This document shows, one piece after another, positions 1 to 6,921 of a stretch of 7,268 nt of DNA. The position numbers were made by a program, and so were the translations under genes. How positions within the stretch are numbered: the stretch's first letter is position 1; each line of letters begins with the position of its first letter. Source of the stretch: an uncultured Coriobacteriales bacterium (GTDB lineage: Bacteria > Actinomycetota > Coriobacteriia > Coriobacteriales > UMGS124); contig CAKUKJ010000108.1 of the NCBI GenBank assembly GCA_934662525.1, positions 1 through 7,268 of the forward strand. Reading direction: 5' to 3'. The notes beneath the pieces are model-generated. The model saw only the letters and a program-made list of their open reading frames with translations, was not told where the DNA came from and did no database searches.

Positions 1-627
1 GCGCGGCACACTCTCGCCGGTGAGGGCGGAGGTGTCGAGTTGGCTTGCGCCCTCCACCACCATGCCGTCGATGGGAATGCGCTCGCCGGCCTTCACCACG
101 ATGACGGTGCCAACCTTCACCTCGTCAGGGCCCACCTGCACGAGCTCGCCTTCGCGTTCAACGTTGGCGTAGTCGGGCGCGATGTCCATCATGGCGGCGA
201 TGGACTTGCGGCTCTTGCCCACGGCATAGTTTTGGAACAGCTCGCCTACCTGGTAGAAGAGCATAACGGCCGCGCCTTCGGCCATGTGCGGGTCGGTGTC
301 GGGGAAGAACACCATCGCAAACGCGCCCAGCGTGGCCACGGTCATCAGGAAGTTCTCGTCGAACACCTGGCCATGGCGGATGTTGTTGACGGCGCGCATG
401 AGCACGTCGTGACCCGCGATGAGGTAGGGGACGGCGAACAGCACGAAGCTCGCGTACACGTCCCCCGGCGTGCCGAAGAGCGCCGCAAGCACGCCGAGCT
501 CGTCGAGGGCGAACACCACGGCGAAGATTCCGAGCGCCACCAGAATGCGCACCAGGCGATGCTGGAGGGACTCCTTCTTGTGCTTCTTTTTCTTGCTCTT
601 TGCCTTCGCGGCCTTTTTGTCGGCCAT
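1..627 (-). CDS. Heavy-metal-translocating P1B-type ATPase (Zn/Cd/Pb type), N-terminal 209 residues, cut by the window edge
   Basis: Inner-membrane pump expected to expel divalent soft-metal ions using ATP. The visible part starts with a Lys-rich cytoplasmic tail (residues 1-19), then hydrophobic segments at about 25-41, 57-72, 93-108 and 116-132. The actuator domain follows, ending in LDTSALTGESVPR (197-209), whose TGES (203-206) is the dephosphorylation motif of P-type ATPases. The run MAEGAAVMLFYQVGELFQ (115-132) resembles CadA/ZntA-type pumps. The phosphorylation DKTG, the CPC-type membrane motif and the nucleotide-binding domain lie beyond the window, so metal specificity cannot be read directly. 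There is no N-terminal HMA domain, unlike most CadA/ZntA proteins; the separate HMA gene upstream probably supplies one. ATG at 627 is preceded by GGGAGG at 7-nt spacing. The family is firm; Zn/Cd rather than Cu or Co is inference. Confidence 0.9.
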   Translation of the reverse strand, partial: MADKKAAKAKSKKKKHKKESLQHRLVRILVALGIFAVVFALDELGVLAALFGTPGDVYASFVLFAVPYLIAGHDVLMRAVNNIRHGQVFDENFLMTVATLGAFAMVFFPDTDPHMAEGAAVMLFYQVGELFQNYAVGKSRKSIAAMMDIAPDYANVEREGELVQVGPDEVKVGTVIVVKAGERIPIDGMVVEGASQLDTSALTGESVPR

Positions 628-780
628 TTCGCAACCTCCCGTTCCTTGTTGCGCACAGCGCGGTTTCGATTCAACCCTTGCGGCTTCGATGTTGGATGAG
701 AAGTCCATTTTGCGTGCAGAAGTTTTAACGCTCGATTTGGGCATGTAGAAAACTGCCTGGTAGACGCCTTGATGCACACG

Positions 781-836
781 CGCTTGCCTTTTGTGATTGA
801 GAAATCTGCAAGCAAAACGGCATTCTCATCCAAGCG
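781..836 (-). other. Bulged stem-loop in the presumed leader of the ATPase gene
   Basis: CGCTTG (781-786) pairs with CAAGCG (831-836) and TGAGAA (798-803) pairs with TTCTCA (823-828), with GA/TC between them and one-sided bulges. The loop is about 19 nt. There is no T tract next to it, so it is not a standard terminator. Its role is unknown; it may be chance. Confidence 0.25.
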
Positions 837-916
837 CAGCCAGACACGCTGCACACCCTGCCCGCAAGACCCACGTCGCGGCACTTGCCCCCAACTTCTC
901 CTGTGAGCAAGCGCGT

Positions 917-1020
917 CACGCGCGCAAGGGCGGCAGGGCATGGTCGGTCGCGAGTTCCGCAGCCGCGCCTCGGCGCGGCGAGGACTGTCTGAGCAGGCGA
1001 CCATGCCCTGCCGCCCCGTG
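917..1020. repeat. Long intergenic palindrome: perfect 19-bp inverted repeat enclosing a GC-rich hairpin
   Basis: Arms at 928-946 and 998-1016 are exact reverse complements (19 of 19). Four more pairs form outside (917-920 with 1017-1020) across a 7-nt bulge. Inside the 51-nt interior, GCCGCGCC (962-969) faces GGCGCGGC (972-979), and a short outer pairing on the minus strand (AGTCC with GGaACT) would extend this inner hairpin. No U-run follows on either strand, so it does not look like an intrinsic terminator. It begins 23 nt after the HMA stop codon. It could be an mRNA-stabilising or processing structure, a small structured RNA, or a copy of an interspersed palindromic element; the sequence alone does not decide. 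Confidence 0.8.
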
Positions 1021-1043
1021 GGAGCGCAAAGCCTTAGCGAACC

Positions 1044-1262
1044 TTAACGAATAATCTCGCAGTCGGGCTCGACTTCCTCGGTGTACTCCACGACGCGCTC
1101 CAGCACGTCCTCGAACTCGCCGTCCTCGGCCTCGAGAGTGAGCTTCTGGGTCATGAAGTTGACGGAGACCGACTTCACGCCCTCGATCTTAGCCAAGCCG
1201 TCCTGCAGCTTCTGGGCGCAGTTGGCGCAGTCGATCTCGTCGAGCTTGAATACCTTGCGCAT
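1044..1262 (-). CDS. Free-standing HMA-domain heavy-metal-binding protein (72 aa)
   Basis: A single ferredoxin-like HMA domain, expected to bind a soft metal ion in the cytoplasm and pass it to an efflux ATPase. The metal site is EIDCANCAQK, with Cys12 and Cys15 preceded by Asp11. DCxxC sites of this kind occur in the HMA domains of Zn/Cd/Pb ATPases, whereas copper chaperones usually carry MxCxxC. The remainder (KIEGVKSVSVNFMTQKLTLE) follows the HMA fold. The C-terminal third is strongly acidic and has a further Cys68 close to the end (EPDCEIIR), a possible extra ligand. ATG at 1262 is chosen because AAGGAGA sits at good spacing and the product begins exactly at the domain; a longer in-frame start at 1313 has no such support. 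It is the first gene after an ArsR-type operator and lies upstream of an HMA-less P1B-ATPase. It would often be annotated copZ-like; I avoid that because the site does not look copper-type. Confidence 0.9.
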   Translation of the reverse strand: MRKVFKLDEIDCANCAQKLQDGLAKIEGVKSVSVNFMTQKLTLEAEDGEFEDVLERVVEYTEEVEPDCEIIR

Positions 1263-1330
1263 GGGGACTCTCCTTCTTCTCAAGGCGACCTGCGCCGCCT
1301 GCCTGTGAAACAACTACCGTTTGAACTTCT

Positions 1331-1356
1331 AACATATGAACAATCGTTCAAATGTT
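1331..1356. promoter_or_regulatory. ArsR/SmtB-family metalloregulator operator
   Basis: A 26-bp dyad: core TGAACAATCGTTCA (1337-1350), flanked by AACAT (1331-1335) and ATGTT (1352-1356). The only mismatch outside the 4-nt centre is A1336/A1351. TGAA-N6-TTCA is the known core of SmtB, CzrA and ZiaR operators, which release their repressor on binding Zn or Cd. It lies just after the -10 box, over about +2 to +27 of the predicted transcript, so bound repressor should block the HMA gene. A further TGAAC half-site is at 1322-1326. No arsR gene is in the window. Confidence 0.85.
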
Positions 1357-1364
1357 GAGATGAA

Positions 1365-1392
1365 AGTATACGCTCGTTGGATACGCTGTCAA
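1365..1392 (-). promoter_or_regulatory. Strong sigma70-type promoter of the metal-efflux unit
   Basis: On the minus strand, TTGACA (1392-1387) is a perfect -35 box. A 16-bp spacer separates it from TATACT (1370-1365), one base off the TATAAT consensus. Initiation is expected near 1357-1359, giving a leader of about 95 nt before the HMA start codon. The -35 box lies within about 10 nt of the T tract of the proC terminator, so the two transcription units are packed end to end. Confidence 0.8.
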
Positions 1393-1400
1393 CGCAAAAC

Positions 1401-1432
1401 GAAAAAGCCCCCCGAATATTTTCGGAGGGCTT
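1401..1432 (-). terminator. Intrinsic terminator after proC
   Basis: In the minus-strand transcript a GC-rich stem of about 11-12 pairs (1406-1416 with 1421-1431, one G-U pair) closes a 4-nt AU loop. It is followed by UUUUU and, after CG, UUUU. It lies about 46 nt after the proC stop codon and insulates the fatty-acid/proC operon from the metal-responsive promoter immediately downstream. Confidence 0.9.
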
Positions 1433-1478
1433 GGCGAGGGCGTGCAGTACAGCTTGCCGGGAGCGCGAATCGGCTCGT

Positions 1479-2279
1479 TTACTTCGCTTCCATAATTGCG
1501 TCGATGGCCTTGATGGCGGCGTTGCGCAGGCCGCATTCCTCCAGTTTGGCGACACCTTTGATGGTGGTGCCGCCGGGGGAGCACACGGCGTCTTTGAGCA
1601 CGGCGGGGTGCTTGCCGGTCTCCACGGCCATCTTGCCGGTGCCGGCGATCATCTGACCGGCCAGCTGATAGGCCACGGGCCTGGGCACGCCGTATTTCAC
1701 GGCCGCGTCGCCCAGTGCCTCCATGAACATGGCCACGAAGGCCGGGCCGCAGCCCGTCACCGCGCCGGCGATGCCCATGAGCGAGGCGTCCACGAAGACC
1801 ACCAGGCCCGTCGCCTCCAGGATGGGGCGCACGACGGCGAGGTCCTCCTCGGTCAAAGAGTGGGTGGACTCGCATACCCAGACGCCCTCGTTTACCTGCA
1901 CCGGCGTGTTGGGCAGCACGGAGATGTGGTGCGTGCCGGGCACGAGCACCTGCTCATACTCGCCGAAGGGCATGTTCACGGCCACGGAGACCACGATCTT
2001 GCTTGCAAGCTCGTCTGCCAGGGGGGCGCAGACCTCGTCTACCAGGTACGGCTTTACCGCGATGAACACGACGTCTGCGGCCTCCACGACCTCTTCGGCG
2101 CTGGTGCAGGGATTGATCCCCAGCTTGGCGCAGTTGCCGCAGAGCTTGTCGTAGTTCTTGGCGCAGGCGTAGATGTTGCCGGCCGGAATCGCCTCGGCGC
2201 GCAGCAGGCCCTTTACGATGGCCTTTGCCATGTTGCCGAAGCCGATAAAGCCGATCTTGGTACACGGAACGTCTGACAT
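1479..2279 (-). CDS. proC: Pyrroline-5-carboxylate reductase
   Basis: Cytoplasmic NAD(P)H-dependent enzyme reducing 1-pyrroline-5-carboxylate to L-proline, the last step of proline synthesis. The product is 266 aa, the usual family length. The N-terminal Rossmann motif is IGFIGFGNMAKAI (9-21). AVKP (74-77) and LPNTPVQVNEG (122-132) are family landmarks. The dimerisation domain carries TGCGPAF (175-181) and the P5CR signature region PAVLKDAVCSPGGTTIKG (225-242). ATG at 2279 is preceded by AGGAGG and begins right before the Rossmann strand; an in-frame ATG 39 nt upstream lacks these merits. It is the last gene of the run, 42 nt after degV and just before the terminator. There is no functional link to fatty-acid synthesis, so its place in the operon looks incidental. 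No truncation is seen. Confidence 0.96.
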   Translation of the reverse strand: MSDVPCTKIGFIGFGNMAKAIVKGLLRAEAIPAGNIYACAKNYDKLCGNCAKLGINPCTSAEEVVEAADVVFIAVKPYLVDEVCAPLADELASKIVVSVAVNMPFGEYEQVLVPGTHHISVLPNTPVQVNEGVWVCESTHSLTEEDLAVVRPILEATGLVVFVDASLMGIAGAVTGCGPAFVAMFMEALGDAAVKYGVPRPVAYQLAGQMIAGTGKMAVETGKHPAVLKDAVCSPGGTTIKGVAKLEECGLRNAAIKAIDAIMEAK

Positions 2280-2312
2280 GGGATCCTCCTGGTCGCAGGG
2301 TTTGCAGTGTGC

Positions 2313-2329
2313 ACGCATATCCTATGCGT
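2313..2329 (-). other. Small perfect hairpin across the degV stop codon
   Basis: ACGCATA (2313-2319) and TATGCGT (2323-2329) form a 7-bp stem with a 3-nt loop that includes part of the degV TAG codon, 34 nt upstream of the proC ATG. No U tract follows, so it is not a full terminator. It might reduce coupling between degV and proC, or it may be chance. Confidence 0.35.
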
Positions 2330-3227
2330 TAGCGGGCCCCCATGCAAGGCTGATGGCGCCGGGGCCCAGGATGGAGGCGAGCACCGGGCCACCCTCTTTC
2401 ACGCGCACGTTGACGCCGCTGAACTTCTCGCGTGCGGCCCGCATGAGCTCGGTGCAGCCCCTGCCCTGGCCGCCGAAGTAGGTGAGCGTGAGGTCGCGCG
2501 GCGCGTCGCCGGGCACAAGGGCCACCAGCTCGCGGGCAAGCGCCGAGATTCCGCGCACTGTCTTCACGTGGGTGACGGCGCCCTCGCGCACGCTCAGCAC
2601 GGGGTAGCGGTTGAGGAACGTCCCCACCGACAGCGGGATGAGGGCAAGCCTGCCGGTGTGGCGCAGCGTCGCCGTGCTCGGCACCGAGAAGCCGATGCCC
2701 TGGTCGGCGCGCGCGGCCTCCAGCGCGCTCACGACCTCGTCGAAGCCAGTGCCGGCAGAATCGAGCCGACGTGCGAGGCTCGCGAGCGACTCTACGCCGC
2801 AGATCGTGCTCATGGAGTCGAGCACGGCGATGCGCGGGAGCGCCGCCGCGCCCGCTGCCGCAGCCGAGTTCGCCTCGCGGCTCGTGGCCCCCGCCGCCTT
2901 GCGGATGCTTGAGCGCACCTGGTCGGCGGCCTTGCAGGCGCTGCGGTAGCAGCTCGATACCTTGGAGGAGGTCGTGATGCACAAGACGTCGTTTCCTGCA
3001 TCCACAAGTTGGGAGAACGCGGCCTGGAACGCCTCGACGGGCGCGCCGTGCGCTTCGGTGAGCCTGCCTGCCTTCAACGCGGCCGCGAAGTCGCCGTTCT
3101 CGCCCATGAACGACTCCTCGCACAGCTGCCCGTCGAGGCTGTAGGTCATGGGCACCATGGTGACGCCGAGCTTGGCCGCCTCGGTGCGGGTGAGGTTGGC
3201 GCTGGAGTCGACGACTATCGCGAGCAT
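2322..3227 (-). CDS. DegV-family fatty-acid-binding-like protein, divergent
   Basis: DegV proteins bind a long-chain fatty acid between two alpha/beta domains; characterised members (FakB) present it to the kinase FakA. The 301-aa product begins with the hallmark IVVDSSANLTR (4-14) and has MTYSLDGQ (27-34), TTSSKVSSCYRSA (85-97), VLDSMSTICG (135-144), STATLRHTGRL (184-194) and the C-terminal GPVLASILGPGA (280-291). Three points are odd. The usual TSQPS-like loop reads TEAHGAP (57-63). The usual His of the GTHTGPG motif is Ile286. An Ala-rich insertion lies at about 108-131. Its start overlaps the accDA stop by 13 nt, with only a weak ribosome site, so translational coupling is likely. No fakA-like (DAK2) gene is in view. 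Membership is secure; ligand and role are unknown. Confidence 0.9.
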   Translation of the reverse strand: MLAIVVDSSANLTRTEAAKLGVTMVPMTYSLDGQLCEESFMGENGDFAAALKAGRLTEAHGAPVEAFQAAFSQLVDAGNDVLCITTSSKVSSCYRSACKAADQVRSSIRKAAGATSREANSAAAAGAAALPRIAVLDSMSTICGVESLASLARRLDSAGTGFDEVVSALEAARADQGIGFSVPSTATLRHTGRLALIPLSVGTFLNRYPVLSVREGAVTHVKTVRGISALARELVALVPGDAPRDLTLTYFGGQGRGCTELMRAAREKFSGVNVRVKEGGPVLASILGPGAISLAWGPANA

Positions 3228-4949
3228 ATCGTGGACACCCCCATCCTGCGGAACTTCTCATAGCGTGCCTGGAGCAGGGCGTCGGCGCCCTCGGCGCACA
3301 GCTCGTCGAGGGCGGGCACGAGGGCCTCGCGCAGCTTGCCTGCCACGTCGGCCGGGCTGCCGGTGCCTTCGCCCACGATGCGGTCGACGATCCCCAGCTC
3401 GAGGAGCTTGTCTGCCGTGAGGCCCAACGCGGCGGCGGCCTCAGGGGCTTTGGCGGCGTCCTTGTACAGGATGGAGGCGCAGCCCTCGGGGCTGATGACG
3501 GAGTACACGGCGTTCTCAAGCATCCACACGCGGTCGGCCACGCCCAGGCCCAGGGCTCCGCCCGATCCGCCCTCGCCGATGACGACGCTCACGATCGGGC
3601 AGGCCAGCCCCGCCATGGCGACGAGGTTGTCGGCGATGGCCGCGCCTTGGCCGCGCTCCTCGGCCTCAATGCCGCAGTAGGCACCCGAAGTGTCGATGAG
3701 GCACACGATGGGGCGTGCGAAACGCTCCGCCTCCCGCATGAGGCGCAGCGCCTTGCGGTAGCCCTCGGGATGGGCCGAGCCGAAGTTGCGTGCCACGCGT
3801 TCCTTGAGGTTGCGGCCGCGCTCGGTGGCGATGACGGTGACGGGCCTGCCTGCAAGGCGCGCCACGCCGCCCACGACCGCCGCGTCGTCGCGGAACTCGT
3901 GGTCGCCGTGCAGCTCGACAAAGTCGTCGAAGAGGCTGTCGATGATGTCGCAGGCCGTGGCGCGCTCGGCGCTGCGGGCGTTCTTCACACGGTCGTAGGC
4001 GCCGGCGACGGCGGGGGTTTGGGCGGCACGCTTGGGCTTGGCGGCGACCTTGGCCTCCGCAGCTTGGGCGGCCGCAGCCTGGGGGCGCTTCCATTGCGCG
4101 CCGGCCTCGGGGCTTGACGCGTGCAGGGCCAAGAGGCGCCCCAGCTCGTCGCGCATGTCCTTGCGTGCCACGATGCGGTCGACAAAGCCGTGTTCGAGCT
4201 GGAACTCCGCGCTCTGGAAGCCTTCGGGCAGCTTCCTGTGGATGGTCTGCTCGATGACGCGCGGGCCTGCGAAGGCCACAAGCGCGCCGGGTTCTGCCAA
4301 GATGACGTCGCCCTCCATGGCGAACGACGCGGTGACGCCGCCCGAGGTGGGGTCGGTGAGCACGCACAGGTAGAAGCCGCCGCGCGCGCCGAAGCGCTGC
4401 CGTGCCGCCGAGACCTTGGCCATCTGCATGAGGGAGGTCGTGCCCTCCTGCATGCGCGCGCCGCCCGACACCGTGAAGCCCACGACGGGCAGGCCCTCGG
4501 AATCCGCGCGCTCGAAGGTGCGCGAGATCTTCTCTCCCACCACGGCGCCCATCGAGCCCATCATGAAGTCGCCGTTCATGACGAAGACGGCGCAGGGCAT
4601 GCCCTCGACGGTGGCGCTGCCGCACACGACCGCGTCTGCCTCGCCCGTCTTGGCGCGCGCCGTCTCGAGCTTGCCGGCATACCCTGGGAAGCCCAGGAAG
4701 TCGGTGGCCTCAAGGTCGGCGTCCCACTCGCGGAAGCTGTCGGGGTCGCAGGTTATCTCAAGCCGGCGGCGTGCGCCCAGGCGCATGTGGTGGCCGCAGT
4801 GGGGGCACACGTCGAGGTCGCGCGCGGCCTCCTCGATGTCGACGATGCGCTTGCAGGAGTTGCACTTGGCGTAGAGCCTGCGCTCGGGAATCTCCACGGG
4901 CACGTCGTTTGCGCTGCTCTCCAGCGTGTTGCGCGACTTTTTGGCCCGC

Positions 4950-4966
<17 letters not shown>
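3215..4966 (-). CDS. accDA: Fused acetyl-CoA carboxylase carboxyltransferase, beta (AccD) plus alpha (AccA), 583 aa
   Basis: Transfers the carboxyl group from carboxybiotin on BCCP to acetyl-CoA, making malonyl-CoA for fatty-acid synthesis. Residues 1-282 are the beta subunit: a zinc ribbon with Cys35, Cys38, Cys54 and Cys57 (spacing as in E. coli AccD), then SGGARMQEG (167-175), DPTSGGVTASF (205-215) and FAGPRVIEQT (232-241). A low-complexity Ala/Lys/Pro linker spans about 283-323. From about 325 the alpha subunit follows, with ELHGDHEFRDD, DTSGAYCGIEAEERGQG (425-441), GEGGSGGALG (464-473) and SVISPEGCASILYK. In most bacteria these are two proteins; here one reading frame runs through without interruption, so this is a true gene fusion. 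The start overlaps accC by 17 nt (ATG 4966) or 8 nt (ATG 4957); the Shine-Dalgarno is weak for both, and 4966 is given because GGGA lies at fair spacing. The 3' end overlaps degV. Confidence 0.95.
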
Positions 4967-6290
<1,324 letters not shown>

Positions 6291-6324
6291 GCTTTACCTA
6301 TCTTTGCAGCGACCAACGATGGGG

Positions 6325-6750
6325 CTAGGCGTCTTTCTTGGGCATTAAAGCAATTGAGAACTCGCCGGACACGCACAGGGTATCGCCTACGAGCACCTTG
6401 CCCGAGGCGAAGTAGAACGGGCCCTTCTGACGGGTGAGCTCGCAGCGGATGGACACCTCGTCGCCGGGCACCACGGGGTGCTTGAAGCGAATCTTGTCCA
6501 TGCTCGTGTAGAACGTGTCCTTGCCGCGCGTGGCCTCGGCGCCCACGAGCACGCAGCAGTTTTGCGCCATCATCTCGCACAGAATGACGCCCGGCACCAC
6601 CGGGTTGCCGGGGAAGTGCCCCTGGAGGAAGAACTCGTCGCCGCGGACCCTGTAGGTGCCGCAGGCCACGCCGTCCACGACCTCGGAAGAATCTAAGAGA
6701 AGCATGGGCTCCCTATGCGGCAATATTTCTTTCAACTGTTCGCGATCCAT
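6325..6750 (-). CDS. fabZ: 3-hydroxyacyl-[acyl-carrier-protein] dehydratase FabZ
   Basis: Removes water from (3R)-hydroxyacyl-ACP to give trans-2-enoyl-ACP in each elongation round of type II fatty-acid synthesis, in the cytoplasm. The 141-aa single hotdog domain begins with the family opening LKEILPHREPMLLLD (6-20). The catalytic helix region is GHFPGNPVVPGVILCEMMAQ (44-63), with His45 and Glu59 at the same 14-residue spacing as the E. coli catalytic pair. Downstream, the KIRFKHPVVPGDE segment is also typical. ATG at 6750 is supported by GGGAGAG four nucleotides upstream; a longer in-frame start at 6807 would translate part of the palindrome and is unlikely. It sits between accB and accC, the order seen in Firmicutes fab operons. 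FabA is less likely given the length and opening motif. Confidence 0.95.
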   Translation of the reverse strand: MDREQLKEILPHREPMLLLDSSEVVDGVACGTYRVRGDEFFLQGHFPGNPVVPGVILCEMMAQNCCVLVGAEATRGKDTFYTSMDKIRFKHPVVPGDEVSIRCELTRQKGPFYFASGKVLVGDTLCVSGEFSIALMPKKDA

Positions 6751-6766
6751 GTGTCTCTCCCGATCG

Positions 6767-6881
6767 CGGATTGCTTTTCGCCGCGTTCTCCACAGGACTC
6801 GTCGCAAAGAACGCTCCGTGCACAGGACCTCATGTACGTCCAGTACACATCGGCCCTGTGCGCCTTGCGAAAAGCAATCCG
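6767..6881. repeat. 115-nt nested palindrome between accB and fabZ
   Basis: The outer arms 6767-6781 and 6867-6881 are exact 15-bp reverse complements (CGGATTGCTTTTCGC). Enclosed are GCGTTCT/AGAACGC (6783-6789 with 6808-6814), GCACAGG/CCTGTGC (6820-6826 with 6855-6861) and, at the tip of the latter, TGTAC/GTACA (6833-6837 with 6843-6847). CACAGGAC also occurs twice, 30 bp apart (6791 and 6821). The result is a closing stem with two arms, a branched fold. On the minus strand it ends about 5 nt before the fabZ ribosome-binding site, so a leader or intercistronic control role is possible. It could equally be a REP/MITE-like interspersed palindrome. No U tract makes it a terminator. Confidence 0.8.
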
Positions 6882-6895
6882 TCTATTCCCAACGG

Positions 6896-6901
6896 TTTAT
6901 A
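6896..6901 (-). promoter_or_regulatory. Possible internal -10 box (TATAAA) ahead of fabZ
   Basis: A TATAAA on the minus strand in the accB-fabZ gap would start transcription close to the beginning of the 6767-6881 structure. I see no acceptable -35 hexamer at 16-18 bp, nor an extended -10 TG, so this is only a weak candidate for an internal promoter. Confidence 0.2.
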
Positions 6902-6921
6902 GGTCGTAATGCGTGACGCCT

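Larger units (their letters stand above)
628..1043. other. 416-nt gap between the HMA gene and the ATPase gene, rich in inverted repeats
   Basis: No convincing gene lies here. It holds the Shine-Dalgarno of the ATPase (GGGAGG, reverse complement at 635-640), a bulged hairpin at 781-836, a short GCGCG/CGCGC hairpin at 911-923, and the large 917-1020 palindrome. I see no good sigma70 promoter and no second TGAA-N6-TTCA operator in front of the ATPase. The ATPase may therefore be reached by readthrough from the HMA promoter, giving a long structured intercistronic region, or it may have a promoter I cannot recognise. Confidence 0.6.

Noticed and set aside
345..1004. 219-aa minus-strand open frame covering the ATPase leader and 5' end
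   Set aside because: It is in a different frame from the ATPase, with Arg/Ser/Cys-rich low-quality sequence. It runs through the palindrome and has no ribosome site or domain.
928..1016. The 19-bp inverted repeat as an intrinsic terminator
   Set aside because: No T run follows the stem on either strand, and the loop is 51 nt, unlike a rho-independent terminator.
917..1020. Resemblance of the minus-strand interior (CAGACAGTCCTCGCC) to the 5' region of RNase P RNA
   Set aside because: Only a short match; the conserved GAGGAAAGTCC core and the 3' conserved regions are absent and the element is far too short. Treated as chance.
1..1262. Copper-export assignment (copA/copZ) for the metal unit
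   Set aside because: The HMA site is DCANC rather than MxCxxC, and the operator and ATPase segment look Zn/Cd-type. The decisive membrane motif is outside the window, so no copper symbol is given.
1044..1313. Longer HMA protein starting at 1313
   Set aside because: The extra 17 residues (Arg-rich) precede the conserved domain, and the inner ATG at 1262 has a strong AAGGAGA site.
1377..2276. 299-aa open frame on the plus strand opposite proC
   Set aside because: It is an antisense shadow of proC with an implausible His-rich composition; it also crosses the terminator and runs through the promoter region.
6325..6807. Longer FabZ starting at 6807
   Set aside because: It would add 19 basic residues encoded by the palindrome and bypass the well-placed GGGAGAG before the ATG at 6750.
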